From: Streptomyces sp. NBC_01669
GTDB taxonomy: Bacteria > Actinomycetota > Actinomycetes > Streptomycetales > Streptomycetaceae
Reading direction: 5' to 3'
NCBI RefSeq assembly: GCF_026339735.1
Contig: NZ_JAPEQG010000001.1
Coordinates: 7,687,001-7,751,000 of the forward strand
Length of the DNA: 64,000 nucleotides
The notes below the pieces were generated by a model, which was given only the letters and a program-made list of their open reading frames with translations, did not search any database and was not told where the DNA came from. Made by a program: the position numbers and the translations under genes. Positions 16,544 to 24,765 of the stretch are shown in pieces (position 1 is the first letter of the stretch; each line of letters begins with the position of its first letter).

Positions 16544-16565
16544 TTAGATTGCGCAACCAATCTAA
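16544..16565. promoter_or_regulatory. Perfect 8-6-8 palindrome, probable TetR operator
   Basis: TTAGATTG-CGCAAC-CAATCTAA lies between the divergent SDR and tetR starts. Its TTAGATTG half-site and AT-rich arms resemble operators of TetR proteins that control SDR or MDR genes (TAGATTG...CAATCTA). Likely blocks both promoters. Confidence 0.72.
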
Positions 16566-16613
16566 ACACCGAGTTACGATAGATGCCAGTCGACATCCAA
16601 ATGGGAGGTGGCC

Positions 16614-17189
16614 ATGGGCCGCGTATCGCAGGCGCATGCGGAGGAAAATCGCAGGCGGGTGGTGGACACCGCCTCCCGGCTGTTCCGCGAGCAGGGCACC
16701 CACGTGAGCGTTGTCGACCTCATGAAGGCGGCCGGTCTGACCCACGGCGCCTTCTATAAGCAGTTCGCCTCCAAGGAGGCGCTCGTCGACGAGGCGACCG
16801 CCCACGCCTTCGCCGAGCTCGCCCGGCGCCATGCGGCCGGGCTTGAGCGGTACGACGGGCAGAGGGATACCGCTCAGCGGGCCCTGATCGACGCCTACCT
16901 CTCCGTCGAGCACCGTGACGACCCGGCGGGCGGCTGCCCGGTCGCAGCCCTCGCCGTCGACGTCGCACGCGGGGGCGAGGGTCGCGAGGCCCGCCGCGCC
17001 TACACCGAGGGGGTGGCCGACTTTGCCGCGTTCCTCGCCCCGGTCGGGGCCGCCGGTGGGGGCGAGGACGGCATCGCCCGGCTGTGCACCTTGTTCGGCG
17101 CGCTGGTCCTGTCCCGGGCCACCAAGGGCTCCCCGCTCTCCGAGGAGATCCTCACCGCCGCGCACGCGGCCCTGACGGAAGCCCGCTGA
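16614..17189 (+). CDS. TetR-family transcriptional regulator (TetR_C_16-like)
   Basis: The 191-residue protein starts MGRVSQAHAEENRRRVVDT, with the helix-turn-helix at about residues 29-52 (VSVVDLMKAAGLTHGAFYKQF), a pattern seen in AcrR/YezE-like repressors of redox genes. The ligand domain has GGCPVAALAVDVARGG near residue 105, with a cysteine that could be redox-sensitive; this is speculative. ATG 16614 is six bases after GGGAGG; a GTG at 16608 overlaps that site and is less likely. Intact. Confidence 0.9.
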   Translation: MGRVSQAHAEENRRRVVDTASRLFREQGTHVSVVDLMKAAGLTHGAFYKQFASKEALVDEATAHAFAELARRHAAGLERYDGQRDTAQRALIDAYLSVEHRDDPAGGCPVAALAVDVARGGEGREARRAYTEGVADFAAFLAPVGAAGGGEDGIARLCTLFGALVLSRATKGSPLSEEILTAAHAALTEAR

Positions 17190-17559
17190 CCGGGGTCGGG
17201 GCCCCGGACACCGCGCGGCGTGTGCGCGCCGGTCGCACCCACCGTCGAACATCGCGGGCACCCCGGCGAGGGGCCGTGATTGCCCCCGGTCGGCCGTAGC
17301 GCTGTCGGCCGGGGCGTCGCCGGCGTCAGCGCGGCAGTACGACCGCCGGCTGGTCTCGGAGGCTCCCCGGTTCTCCCTGGCCGCGCGGTCGCCTCCGCGG
17401 ACCCTCCTTGCTCCGCGCAGGCTCGGTGGCGTAGCCCCTCCACGAGGGCCATGGCCGCCGAGCACGGGTCGGCGCGTCGTCCGCGACGGGCCCAGCTCGG
17501 CGGCGTGGTGCGGAAGTGAGCAGCCGTCGAGGCATGGGTGAGCCGGGCCGCTGCGACGT
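17190..17559. other. Gene-free stretch after tetR
   Basis: I find no supported gene in these 370 bases. A GC-rich imperfect hairpin near 17284-17315 (CCCCGGTCGGCC against GGCCGGGG) may act as a terminator for the tetR gene. Confidence 0.4.
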
Positions 17560-18372
17560 TCAGATCTGGGCGGTGCGGAAGGCGGCGGGCGCGGTTCCGG
17601 TGTGCTGCCGGAAGTAGGCGGAGAAGTTCGCGGCGTCGGCGAAGCCGAGGTGGGTGCCGATGCGCCAGGCCGGCAGGTCCGTGTGGGCCAGCAGGCGCTT
17701 GGCTTCCAGGATCACCCGCGCGTCGATGAACTCCTTGGCGGTCTGCCCGGTGGCGGTCTTGACGGTGCTTGCGACCGTGCGGCGCGAGTAGCCCAGCGTG
17801 TGGGCGTAAGCGCTCACCGAGCGGGTGCGGGTGAAATCACGCTCCACCGCTTTTCGGAACTGGGCGAAGAGCGGCGACACGGGGGAGGGCGGTCTCGAGG
17901 CGATCGACGCGCTGCCGATGCGCAGCACGAAGGCGGCCAGGCAGTGGCGCACCAGTGTGACGGCCCGGTCGGGCGGCGTGGTGAGGGCGGCTTCGTACTC
18001 GGCCTGTAGATGCGCCAGGGCCAGGTTGACCAGAGGCCGTTCGATGGTGGTGGGGTGCAGGACTGCGAGGGAGTCCCAGACGTCCAGTCCTGCGGCGGAG
18101 GCGGTCCTGGGATCGAGGAAGCCGGGCTCGATGATCACGGTGGTGGCGTCACAGCGGGCCGGGTCGGTGACGAAGCGGTGCACCTGGCCGGGGCGGACCC
18201 ACAGCACGTCGTCCGGGCCAAGGGTGTGGTCGGCGAAGTCGACCATGTGGCGCACCGCGCCCCGGTGGGGGAGGAGGAGCAGGTGGAAGGCGATGCGGTG
18301 TGCGCGAGTCACGTCCCGTCGTGTCTCGATGGCGGGGATGTCGCGCACCCGCTCGACGCGGACGCCGTGCAC
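17560..18372 (-). CDS. AraC-family transcriptional regulator
   Basis: The 270-residue protein has an N-terminal cupin-like sensing domain (FHLLLLPHRGAVRHMVDF; WVRPGQVHRF near residue 60) and two C-terminal helix-turn-helix units (VSAYAHTLGYSRRTVAST, and PAWRIGTHLGFADAANFSAYF near residues 243-263). It is divergent from an MBL-fold gene start at 18573, which is likely its former target. Such AraC proteins usually activate the divergent gene when the cupin binds a ligand. Intact. Confidence 0.88.
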   Translation of the reverse strand: MHGVRVERVRDIPAIETRRDVTRAHRIAFHLLLLPHRGAVRHMVDFADHTLGPDDVLWVRPGQVHRFVTDPARCDATTVIIEPGFLDPRTASAAGLDVWDSLAVLHPTTIERPLVNLALAHLQAEYEAALTTPPDRAVTLVRHCLAAFVLRIGSASIASRPPSPVSPLFAQFRKAVERDFTRTRSVSAYAHTLGYSRRTVASTVKTATGQTAKEFIDARVILEAKRLLAHTDLPAWRIGTHLGFADAANFSAYFRQHTGTAPAAFRTAQI

Positions 18373-18572
18373 CGGTCCCGGGGCGGCAGGTAGCCGGCGG
18401 TGTCGACGGCATGCTGGTCGGGAGGGCTTCCCATTTTCACCACATCCCGTCCCGCGACGACGCGGCTGCGGTCGGCGACCGCAGCGGCGAGCTGCACACC
18501 GGCATCCTCACCCCCGAACCCGCCTGACCGCGCTCCACCCCACCCCCCCACTGACCGAAGGAACACCCCCGT

Positions 18573-18664
18573 ATGAGCACCCTCGATTTCACCGTCTTCG
18601 ACCTCGACTTCCCGGCCGGCTCCAAGAACAAGACCGCCACCCTCGTCACCGGCGAGCGCATCCA
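18573..18664 (+). pseudogene. N-terminal stub of an MBL-fold hydrolase fused out of frame to a SnoaL-like gene
   Basis: From ATG 18573, after GAAGGAAC, the frame reads MSTLDFTVFDLDFPAGSKNK then TATLVTGER, the typical start of a Streptomyces MBL-fold metallo-hydrolase. The metal-binding HxHxDH region never arrives. At about 18660 the sequence becomes IHGPADVVRRQYLA, part of a SnoaL-like protein in a frame shifted by one base near a run of four Cs. Deletion between two neighbouring genes is the simplest explanation. Confidence 0.65.
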
Positions 18665-18678
18665 CGGCCCCGGCCGAC

Positions 18679-19077
18679 GTGGTACGCCGCCAGTACCTGG
18701 CCTCAGCAGCAGGCCACCTGGAAGCCCTGCGCGCCACCCTCGCCCCCGACGCGGAGTGGACCGAAATGGCCGGCTTCCCCCTCGCCGGCACCTACCGCAC
18801 CCCCAAGGGCATCACCTCCAGCGTGATGGAGAAGCTCGGTAAGGACTGGGACGACTGGACCGCCCACGACGACACCTACGTCGTCGACGGCGAGAACATC
18901 GTCGTCCTGGCGCGCTACACCGCCACCAACAAGGCCACCGGAAAACCCATCGACGTGCGCGTCGCCCACCACTTCACCGTCCGCGGCGGACTGATCGTGC
19001 GCTTCGAGCAGTTCGTCGACACCGCGCTTGTCCGCGAGGCCATGACTGGCCAGGTACGCGAGAACTCGCGGACGTAG
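18679..19077 (+). CDS. SnoaL-like / NTF2-fold protein, 5' end altered
   Basis: From GTG 18679 the frame encodes 132 residues of a complete SnoaL-like barrel: QYLASAAGHLEALRATLAPD, EWTEMAGFPLAGTYRTPKG, HDDTYVVDGENIVVLARYTA, and VAHHFTVRGGLIVRFEQFVD. A natural N-terminus probably began a few residues earlier, now replaced by the MBL-fold stub in another frame. There is no good ribosome site for the GTG, so expression would need coupling or a slip. I treat the barrel as intact but the gene as probably damaged. Confidence 0.6.
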   Translation: MVRRQYLASAAGHLEALRATLAPDAEWTEMAGFPLAGTYRTPKGITSSVMEKLGKDWDDWTAHDDTYVVDGENIVVLARYTATNKATGKPIDVRVAHHFTVRGGLIVRFEQFVDTALVREAMTGQVRENSRT

Positions 19078-19333
19078 CCCGGGCGCCGACCACCGCGCCG
19101 CAACCCAGTGCCCGGCCTGCGGTTGCCGGTGGGTCTCGTTGTCTTCGGTCCCGTTCGGTCGAGCACGGAATGCGGCGTGCCATGTGCGGGACTGCCAAAT
19201 TGCGCCCGAAGGAGCGAGCAGACCCGGAGTCTGTTCGCGCCGGGTGTGAGGGCGGAGCACACTGGCCGCGTCCTTGGAGAGCGGCGTGCAGCTGGAGGGG
19301 TACGCGGTGGTGGGCGGAGCGCGTGAGCGGGCT

Positions 19334-19664
19334 ATGCGTGACTGGTCGGGGAATCTGCCGGAGCAGGGCGGCCGGTTCATCGGGCGCAGCGATGAACTCG
19401 CCGTACTGGAGCAGATGTTGGCCCCGAAGAAGGCGGCACCGGAGGGTGTGCCACCGCTGGTGACATTGGTGGGGGCGGGCGGGGTCGGCAAGTCACGGCT
19501 TGCGCTCGAGGCTGAAGTCGGCGTATCCGGGCGGGGTGCGGCTGGTGGAGCTGTCCCCGCTGCACGCCTGCGGGATGCAGGGGCCGGAGGTGGTGGGCCT
19601 GGCCACGATGGCGGCCCTGGGAGTGGCCGATCAGACCACGCGACCGGGCCCCGTGCCGTCCTGA
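19334..19664 (+). pseudogene. Fragment of an NB-ARC/LuxR-type ATPase regulator
   Basis: The frame from ATG 19334 reads GRFIGRSDELAVLEQMLAP and a Walker A VTLVGAGGVGKSRLALE, the opening of the nucleotide-binding domain of AfsR/LuxR-like regulators. At about 19511 one extra base shifts the frame, and the match continues as KSAYPGGVRLVELSPL and VVGLATMAALGVADQTTRP to a TGA at 19664. The rest of the ATPase and any DNA-binding domain are missing. Confidence 0.7.
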
Positions 19665-19685
19665 TGCCACGGGCGACCTCGGCTG

Positions 19686-19863
19686 AAACTCCCCAGATTC
19701 TCCCCGGGTTCAACCTGGGCCCGCAGCGTGGTCCAGGAGGCTGCGTACACAGGGGGCAGGAAGCCCGAGATTGCACCGTTATGTGAGGGTGATTCCATCG
19801 TCTCGATGGCGTCGTGGCAGATGATCTCGGTACCTTCATGTGAAAACTCCCCAGATACTCCCC
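19686..19863. repeat. Direct repeat AAACTCCCCAGATNCTCCCC, two copies 158 bp apart
   Basis: Copies at 19686-19705 and 19844-19863 differ at one base, and both are followed by a looser GTCAAC/CTGG match. They sit between the regulator fragment and the start of the apparently stable region at 19955. They could mark a past insertion or recombination edge. The gaps 19078-19333 and 19665-19954 show no other recognisable gene. Confidence 0.6.
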
Positions 19864-19954
19864 AGCGTCAACGCCTGGCCACTTGTGAGGTGGCTGGCAA
19901 CTCCCGGGGCGTACCTCGGGTTTCCGGGCCCTGTCGGCCGTATAGCCTGGGAAA

Positions 19955-20869
19955 ATGCTCACGGAAGTAACTGCGACCCGCTACGTCACACCCCTGCGGG
20001 AGGGTGGATCCTTGCCGGGTTTGGTCGAAGCGAGCGATCTGGGCTGCTACGTCATGAAGTTCACCGGCGCCGGACAGGGCCGCAAGACCCTCGTCGCGGA
20101 GGTCATCTGCGGGGAACTCGGCCGGCGGCTGGGACTGCGGGTCCCGGAGCTCGTCACCATCCAGCTCGACCCGGTCATCGGGCTCGCGGAGCCGGACCAA
20201 GAGGTGCAGGAACTGCTCAAGGCGAGCGGCGGGCTGAATCTCGGAATGGACTATCTGCCCGGTTCGATCGGGTTCGATCCGCTCGCCTATCAGGTGGACC
20301 CGGCAGAGGCCGGGAAGATCGTGTGGTTCGATGCGTTGATCAACAATGTCGACCGGTCGTGGCGGAATCCCAACATGCTGGTCTGGCACGGGGACGCCTG
20401 GCTCATCGATCACGGTGCCACGATGATCTGGCACCACAACTGGCCGGGTGCGCAGGCCTCCGCGGCCAAGCCGTACAACGCCTCCGACCATGTGCTCGCG
20501 CCCTTCGGCCCGGACATCGCCGCCGCAGCCGCCGAGCTCGCCCCGCTCGTCACCGAGCAGCTGCTGACCGAGGTGACCGCCGAGGTGCCCGACGAGTGGC
20601 TGGTCGACGAGCCCGGTTTCGACACGACGGATGCGCTGCGCCGCGCCTATGTGGAGCCGCTGCTGGCGCGCGCCGCCACCATCCACGAGCGGATCTCGAT
20701 GGACGCGCCCACGAGGACGACGCCGTCCCGCGCGCCGGGGTGGCTGACCGAGCGCCTCACTCCGTGGCCGCATCCCACGAAGAAGGACCGTGCCGAGAAG
20801 GCGGCGGCGGAGAAGGCGGCGGCCGGGCGTGCCGACGAGGCGCAGAGCAGCAAGGACGACAGTCAGTGA
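19955..20869 (+). CDS. HipA-like kinase domain protein
   Basis: The 304-residue protein has the HipA-like kinase pattern used by a Streptomyces family often next to DUF3037. An ATP-site lysine lies in CYVMKFTGAGQGRKTL (about residue 34), the catalytic segment is VWFDALINNVDRSWRNPN (about 124-141), and the metal-binding segment is DAWLIDHGATMIWHH (about 148-162). The C-terminus is a charged AEKAAAEKAAAGRADEA tail. It lacks the HipA N-terminal half and has no HipB, so it is not a classical toxin-antitoxin pair. The stop overlaps the start of the DUF3037 gene, so the two are translated together. Confidence 0.82.
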   Translation: MLTEVTATRYVTPLREGGSLPGLVEASDLGCYVMKFTGAGQGRKTLVAEVICGELGRRLGLRVPELVTIQLDPVIGLAEPDQEVQELLKASGGLNLGMDYLPGSIGFDPLAYQVDPAEAGKIVWFDALINNVDRSWRNPNMLVWHGDAWLIDHGATMIWHHNWPGAQASAAKPYNASDHVLAPFGPDIAAAAAELAPLVTEQLLTEVTAEVPDEWLVDEPGFDTTDALRRAYVEPLLARAATIHERISMDAPTRTTPSRAPGWLTERLTPWPHPTKKDRAEKAAAEKAAAGRADEAQSSKDDSQ

Positions 20870-21249
20870 GCAAGCGTGATGTCTTCGAGTACGCGCTGCT
20901 GCGCGTCGTTCCCCGGGTCGAGCGCGGTGAGTGCTTCAACGCGGGCGTGCTGGTGTACTGCCGCGCCAAGTCCTTCGTGGCGGCCCGCACCCATCTCGAC
21001 GAGAGCAAGCTGAGGGCGCTCGACCCGAACGCCGACGTGGTCGGGGTCCGGGCGGCGCTGCGGGCCGTCGAGGGCGTCTGCGGAGGCGGCGACGCGGCAG
21101 GCCAGGCCGCCGGTGACGACGCCGGGCGGCGCTTTCGCTGGCTGATCGCCCCACGCTCCACGGTGGTCCAGCCGGGTGCCGTGCACAGCGGCCTCACCGC
21201 CGATCCGGAGGCCGAGGTCGAGCGGCTGCTCGACCTGCTGGTGCGCTGA
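20866..21249 (+). CDS. DUF3037 family protein
   Basis: GTG 20866 overlaps the preceding TGA (GTGA). The 127-residue protein reads VFEYALLRVVPRVERGECFN and AGVLVYCRAKSFVAARTHLD, the conserved start of DUF3037, and ends in PEAEVERLLDLLVR. Function of the family is unknown. The tight overlap with the HipA-like kinase gene suggests the two proteins act together, perhaps as kinase and substrate or regulator; this is inference from context. Confidence 0.82.
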   Translation: MSKRDVFEYALLRVVPRVERGECFNAGVLVYCRAKSFVAARTHLDESKLRALDPNADVVGVRAALRAVEGVCGGGDAAGQAAGDDAGRRFRWLIAPRSTVVQPGAVHSGLTADPEAEVERLLDLLVR

Positions 21250-21331
21250 TCCGGCCACCGTCGGCGTCGCGCGCGGACCCTGCGGTCGCGGCGCCGTCCG
21301 GTGTGACATGTACTGCTGCGCCCGTGGGCCG

Positions 21332-21396
21332 TTGACACCGAGTGTCAGGGCTTCTAGCGTCTCGTCTGCTGAAGGTACTAAGCGGTTGCTCAGTTA
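21332..21396 (+). promoter_or_regulatory. Promoter with overlapping operator dyads upstream of the SDR operon
   Basis: TTGACA at 21332-21337 and TAGCGT at 21355-21360 are spaced by 17 bp, a good vegetative-type promoter. The perfect dyad TGACAC-CGA-GTGTCA (21333-21347) covers the -35 box. Downstream, ACTAAGC-GGTT-GCTCAGT (21377-21394) is a second, imperfect dyad. One or both may bind a repressor not encoded nearby. Confidence 0.55.
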
Positions 21397-21451
21397 TCGG
21401 GAACTTCCTGACGTCCGCTGAGCCGTGATCCAAGGGCGAGGAGAACCAAGC

Positions 21452-22213
21452 ATGTCCACCACCGAGCAGCGTGTCGCCATCGTGACGGGAGCGGCGCGAG
21501 GCATTGGCGCCGCCACCGCGGTACGCCTGGCGGCCGAGGGCCGCGCCGTCGCCGTACTCGACCTCGACGAGGCGGCCTGCAAGGACACCGTCGAGAAGAT
21601 CACCGCCGCCGGGGGCACCGCCCTCGCCGTCGGCTGCGACGTGTCGGACAGCGCCCAGGTGGAGGCCGCCGTGGCGCGGGTCGCCGCCGAGCTCGGTGCG
21701 CCGACGATCCTCGTCAACAACGCGGGCGTGCTCCGCGACAACCTGCTCTTCAAGATGAGCGAGTCCGACTGGGACACCGTGATGAACGTGCACCTGAAGG
21801 GCGCGTTCCTGATGGCCAAGGCCGTCCAGAAGCACATGGTGGACGCCAAGTTCGGCCGTATCGTCTCGCTGTCCTCGTCCTCGGCGCTCGGCAACCGCGG
21901 TCAGGCGAACTATTCAGCCGTCAAGGCCGGTCTGCAGGGCTTCACCAAGACCCTCGCCAAGGAGCTCGGCAAGTTCGGCATCACCGCCAACGCCGTCGCC
22001 CCCGGCTTCATCGTCACCGAGATGACCGCGCAGACCGCGGCCCGGGTCGGCATGGGCTTCGAGGAGTTCCAGGCCGCCGCCGCCACCCAGATCCCCGTGC
22101 AGCGCGTCGGCCGCCCGGAGGACATCGCCAATGCCATCGCCTTCTTCACCGGCGACGACGCGGGCTTCGTCTCCGGCCAGGTCATGTACGTCGCCGGCGG
22201 ACCGCTCAACTGA
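21452..22213 (+). CDS. SDR, 3-oxoacyl-ACP/CoA reductase-like (FabG type)
   Basis: The 253-residue protein is a FabG-like SDR: IVTGAARGIGAATAV near residue 11, ILVNNAGVLRDN near 85, and the catalytic SSALGNRGQANYSAVKAG (Ser, Tyr, Lys) near 145-163. ATG 21452 follows GGCGAGGAGA. A stand-alone gene with a second SDR 20 bp downstream suggests acyl-CoA beta-oxidation or detoxification rather than core fatty-acid synthesis; that is inference. Confidence 0.88.
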   Translation: MSTTEQRVAIVTGAARGIGAATAVRLAAEGRAVAVLDLDEAACKDTVEKITAAGGTALAVGCDVSDSAQVEAAVARVAAELGAPTILVNNAGVLRDNLLFKMSESDWDTVMNVHLKGAFLMAKAVQKHMVDAKFGRIVSLSSSSALGNRGQANYSAVKAGLQGFTKTLAKELGKFGITANAVAPGFIVTEMTAQTAARVGMGFEEFQAAAATQIPVQRVGRPEDIANAIAFFTGDDAGFVSGQVMYVAGGPLN

Positions 22214-22233
22214 CCAGAAGGGCAGCAGACATC

Positions 22234-22989
22234 ATGACTGTGCAGGACAGCGGAAAGGTCGCGCTCATCACGGGCGCGAGCCGGGGGATCGGTTACGGAA
22301 TCGCGGAGGCGCTCGTCGCCCGCGGCGACCGGGTGTGCATCACCGGGCGCGGCGAGGACGCCCTCAAGGAGGCCGTCGAGAAGCTGGGCTCCGACCGGGT
22401 CATCGCCGTCGCGGGCAAGGCGCACGACGAGGCGCATCAGGCGGCGGCGGTCGAGCGCACCATGGAGGCGTTCGGCCGCGTGGACTTCCTGGTCAACAAC
22501 GCCGGTACGAACCCGGTGTTCGGCCCGATCGCCGACCTCGACCTCAATGTCGTGCGCAAGGTCTACGAGACCAATGTGATCTCGGCGCTCGGCTTCGCCC
22601 AGCAGACCTGGAAGGCCTGGCAGAAGGAGAACGGCGGGGCGATCGTCAATATCGCCTCGGTCGCCGGTGTCTCCGCCTCGCCCTTCGTCGGCGCGTACGG
22701 CATGAGCAAGGCGGCCATGGTCAATCTGACTCTGCAGCTGGCGCACGAGTTCGCCCCGGTCGTCCGGGTCAACTCGATCGCTCCGGCCGTGGTCAAGACC
22801 AAGTTCGCCAAGGCGCTGTACGAGGGGCGCGAGGCGGAGGCGGCAGCCGCCTATCCGCTCGGCCGACTCGGTGTCCCCGCGGACATCGGCGGGGCCGCCG
22901 CGTTCCTCACGTCGAGCCAGTCCGAGTGGATCACCGGCCAGACGCTGGTGGTCGACGGAGGTATCTTCCTGAATGCGGGCGTGGGCTGA
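22234..22989 (+). CDS. SDR family oxidoreductase
   Basis: The 251-residue protein has ALITGASRGIGYGIAEALV (about residues 10-28), DFLVNNAGTNP (about 85), and catalytic SVAGVSASPFVGAYGMSKAA (Ser, Tyr, Lys). It ends with WITGQTLVVDGGIFL, the standard SDR C-terminal pattern. It follows the FabG-like gene by 20 bp with its own GAAGGG site, so both form an operon from the promoter at 21332. The two reductases probably act on related acyl substrates. Confidence 0.88.
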   Translation: MTVQDSGKVALITGASRGIGYGIAEALVARGDRVCITGRGEDALKEAVEKLGSDRVIAVAGKAHDEAHQAAAVERTMEAFGRVDFLVNNAGTNPVFGPIADLDLNVVRKVYETNVISALGFAQQTWKAWQKENGGAIVNIASVAGVSASPFVGAYGMSKAAMVNLTLQLAHEFAPVVRVNSIAPAVVKTKFAKALYEGREAEAAAAYPLGRLGVPADIGGAAAFLTSSQSEWITGQTLVVDGGIFLNAGVG

Positions 22990-23027
22990 GCACAGCCTGC
23001 GCCGGTTTGGCCCCGATTGACTCAAGT

Positions 23028-23061
23028 GCCCCGTCGGACCTGCGGATTGACCCGACGGGGC
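23028..23061 (+). terminator. 10-bp hairpin after the SDR operon
   Basis: GCCCCGTCGG and CCGACGGGGC pair around a 14-base loop, 39 bp after the second SDR stop and before the lipoprotein gene. Confidence 0.6.
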
Positions 23062-23107
23062 GCTGCGGTATGGTCTGCCGACCCATGGCCGATCGAGGAG
23101 CGTGCAC

Positions 23108-24688
23108 GTGTTCTACCGGGCCAGACTGCAGGCCGCTGCAGCCCTTGCTTCCCTTTCTCTGCTGGCCGGCTGCGGTCTGCTTTCCGACAGCAGCTCGGAG
23201 GCGGAGCAGAAGATAGCCGTCGGTACCACGAGTGAGCCCTCCACCCTCGATCCGGCGGCGGCATGGGACAACTCGTGGGAGCTGATGCGCAACGTCTTCC
23301 AGACCCTGGTGAGTTTCCCCACCGGCAGCACGAGCCCGGAGCCCGACGCCGCGGACTCCTGTGTGTTCACGGACCGGACCAGCACGGCCTACCGCTGCAC
23401 GCTCAAGGAAGGCCTGAAGTTCTCCAACGGGGACAAACTCGACGCGGAGGCTGTGAAGTACTCCATCGACCGGATCACGACCATCAAGGTCAAGGGCGGC
23501 CCCCTTGGCATGCTCGGCTCGCTCGACCGGATCGAGACCAAGGGCGACGACACCGTCGTCTTCCACCTGAACAGGCCGGACGCCACGTTCCCGTTCATTC
23601 TGGCCACCCCCGCGATGTCCCTCGTGGCGCCCAGCGACTACCCGAAGGACAAGCTCCGCGAGGACGGCAAGGTCACCGGATCGGGCCCCTACCTCCTCGA
23701 CAAGTACGTGCCGGGGGACCGGGCCGAGCTGGTGAAGAACCAGGGCTACAAGGGCTTTGCCAACCGCAAGAACAACGCCGTGACCATCCGGTACTTCGAG
23801 GGGTCCGCCCCCATGGTCGACGCGCTGAAGAAGAACGAGATCGACGCCACCTACCGCGGTCTCACCGCGGAGGAGGTGGTGAGCCTCGAGGACAACAAGG
23901 ACGAGAACAGCAAGCTGCAGCTGATCGAGACCGTCGGCGCCGACATCCGCTTCCTGGTCTTCAATCCCGAGGACCCGGCTGCGGGGAACCCCGCCGTCCG
24001 CCGGGCCGTCGCACAGCTCGTCGACCGTGACGCGCTCGTCGCCAAGGTCTACCAGGGCACCGCCGAGCCGCTGTACTCCATGATCCCCAAGGGTATCGCC
24101 GGCCACACCACCAGCTTCTTCGACACCTTCGGCAACCCGAGCCAGCAGAAGGCCAAGCAGATCCTGGTCAAGGCGGGCATCACCAAGCCCGTCGCGATGA
24201 CGTTCTGGTACACCACCGACCGGTACGGCTCGTCGACGGAACCCGAGTTCGGTGAGCTGAAGCGTCAGCTGGAGGAGTCGGGTCTGTTCAAGATCACGCT
24301 CAAGGGCCTGCCGTGGAAGAAGTTCCAGGAGGGCTTCACCAAGGGCCAGTACCCGGTCTTCGGCCGCGGCTGGTTCCCGGACTTCCCGGACCCGGACAAC
24401 TTCATCGCCCCCTTCGTGGGCAAGGAGAGTGTCACCGGGATGCCGTACGACAAGACCGAGATCACCCAGCACCTGCTGCCGCAGACCCGCCAGGAGAGCG
24501 ACCGGGGCGCGGTCAGCAAGCAGTTCGAGCAGGCGCAGAACATCCTGGTCGACGATGTCCGGCTGCTGCCTCTGTGGCAGGGCAAGCTCTATGTCGCGGC
24601 GGGCGAGGACATCGGTGGCGGCGAGCGCGCGCTGGACCCGCAGACGGTCATGCAGATGTGGGAGCTGTACCGCAAGGCCAGCTGGTAG
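23108..24688 (+). CDS. Peptide/oligopeptide-type ABC transporter substrate-binding lipoprotein
   Basis: The 526-residue protein is a family-5 extracellular solute-binding protein. It has a lipoprotein signal with lipobox LLAGC (Cys about residue 22), then GTTSEPSTLDPAAAWDN, CTLKEGLKFSNGDKLDAE, and KVTGSGPYLLDKYVPGDRAEL, all typical of DppA/OppA-like proteins. GAGGAG at 23094-23099 is too close to a GTG at 23102 but well placed for GTG 23108, so I use the latter. No permease or ATPase genes are adjacent, so it is an orphan receptor. Confidence 0.9.
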   Translation: MFYRARLQAAAALASLSLLAGCGLLSDSSSEAEQKIAVGTTSEPSTLDPAAAWDNSWELMRNVFQTLVSFPTGSTSPEPDAADSCVFTDRTSTAYRCTLKEGLKFSNGDKLDAEAVKYSIDRITTIKVKGGPLGMLGSLDRIETKGDDTVVFHLNRPDATFPFILATPAMSLVAPSDYPKDKLREDGKVTGSGPYLLDKYVPGDRAELVKNQGYKGFANRKNNAVTIRYFEGSAPMVDALKKNEIDATYRGLTAEEVVSLEDNKDENSKLQLIETVGADIRFLVFNPEDPAAGNPAVRRAVAQLVDRDALVAKVYQGTAEPLYSMIPKGIAGHTTSFFDTFGNPSQQKAKQILVKAGITKPVAMTFWYTTDRYGSSTEPEFGELKRQLEESGLFKITLKGLPWKKFQEGFTKGQYPVFGRGWFPDFPDPDNFIAPFVGKESVTGMPYDKTEITQHLLPQTRQESDRGAVSKQFEQAQNILVDDVRLLPLWQGKLYVAAGEDIGGGERALDPQTVMQMWELYRKASW

Positions 24689-24765
24689 GACTCGCCCGGC
24701 CGGTTGTCAGTGGCCCCCGGTAGGTTCTGTGGTCAAGAACCGATTGCGTACCGGAGGTTGTTGAA

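Noticed and set aside
19698..19722. T-arm-like string GGGTTCAACC that might be part of a tRNA or att site
   Set aside because: The base after the loop breaks the required G-C closing pair, no acceptor or anticodon stem is found, and the second repeat copy lacks the string.
19955..21249. Reading the kinase pair as a HipBA toxin-antitoxin system
   Set aside because: There is no helix-turn-helix HipB partner, and the kinase lacks the HipA N-terminal subdomain; the partner is DUF3037.
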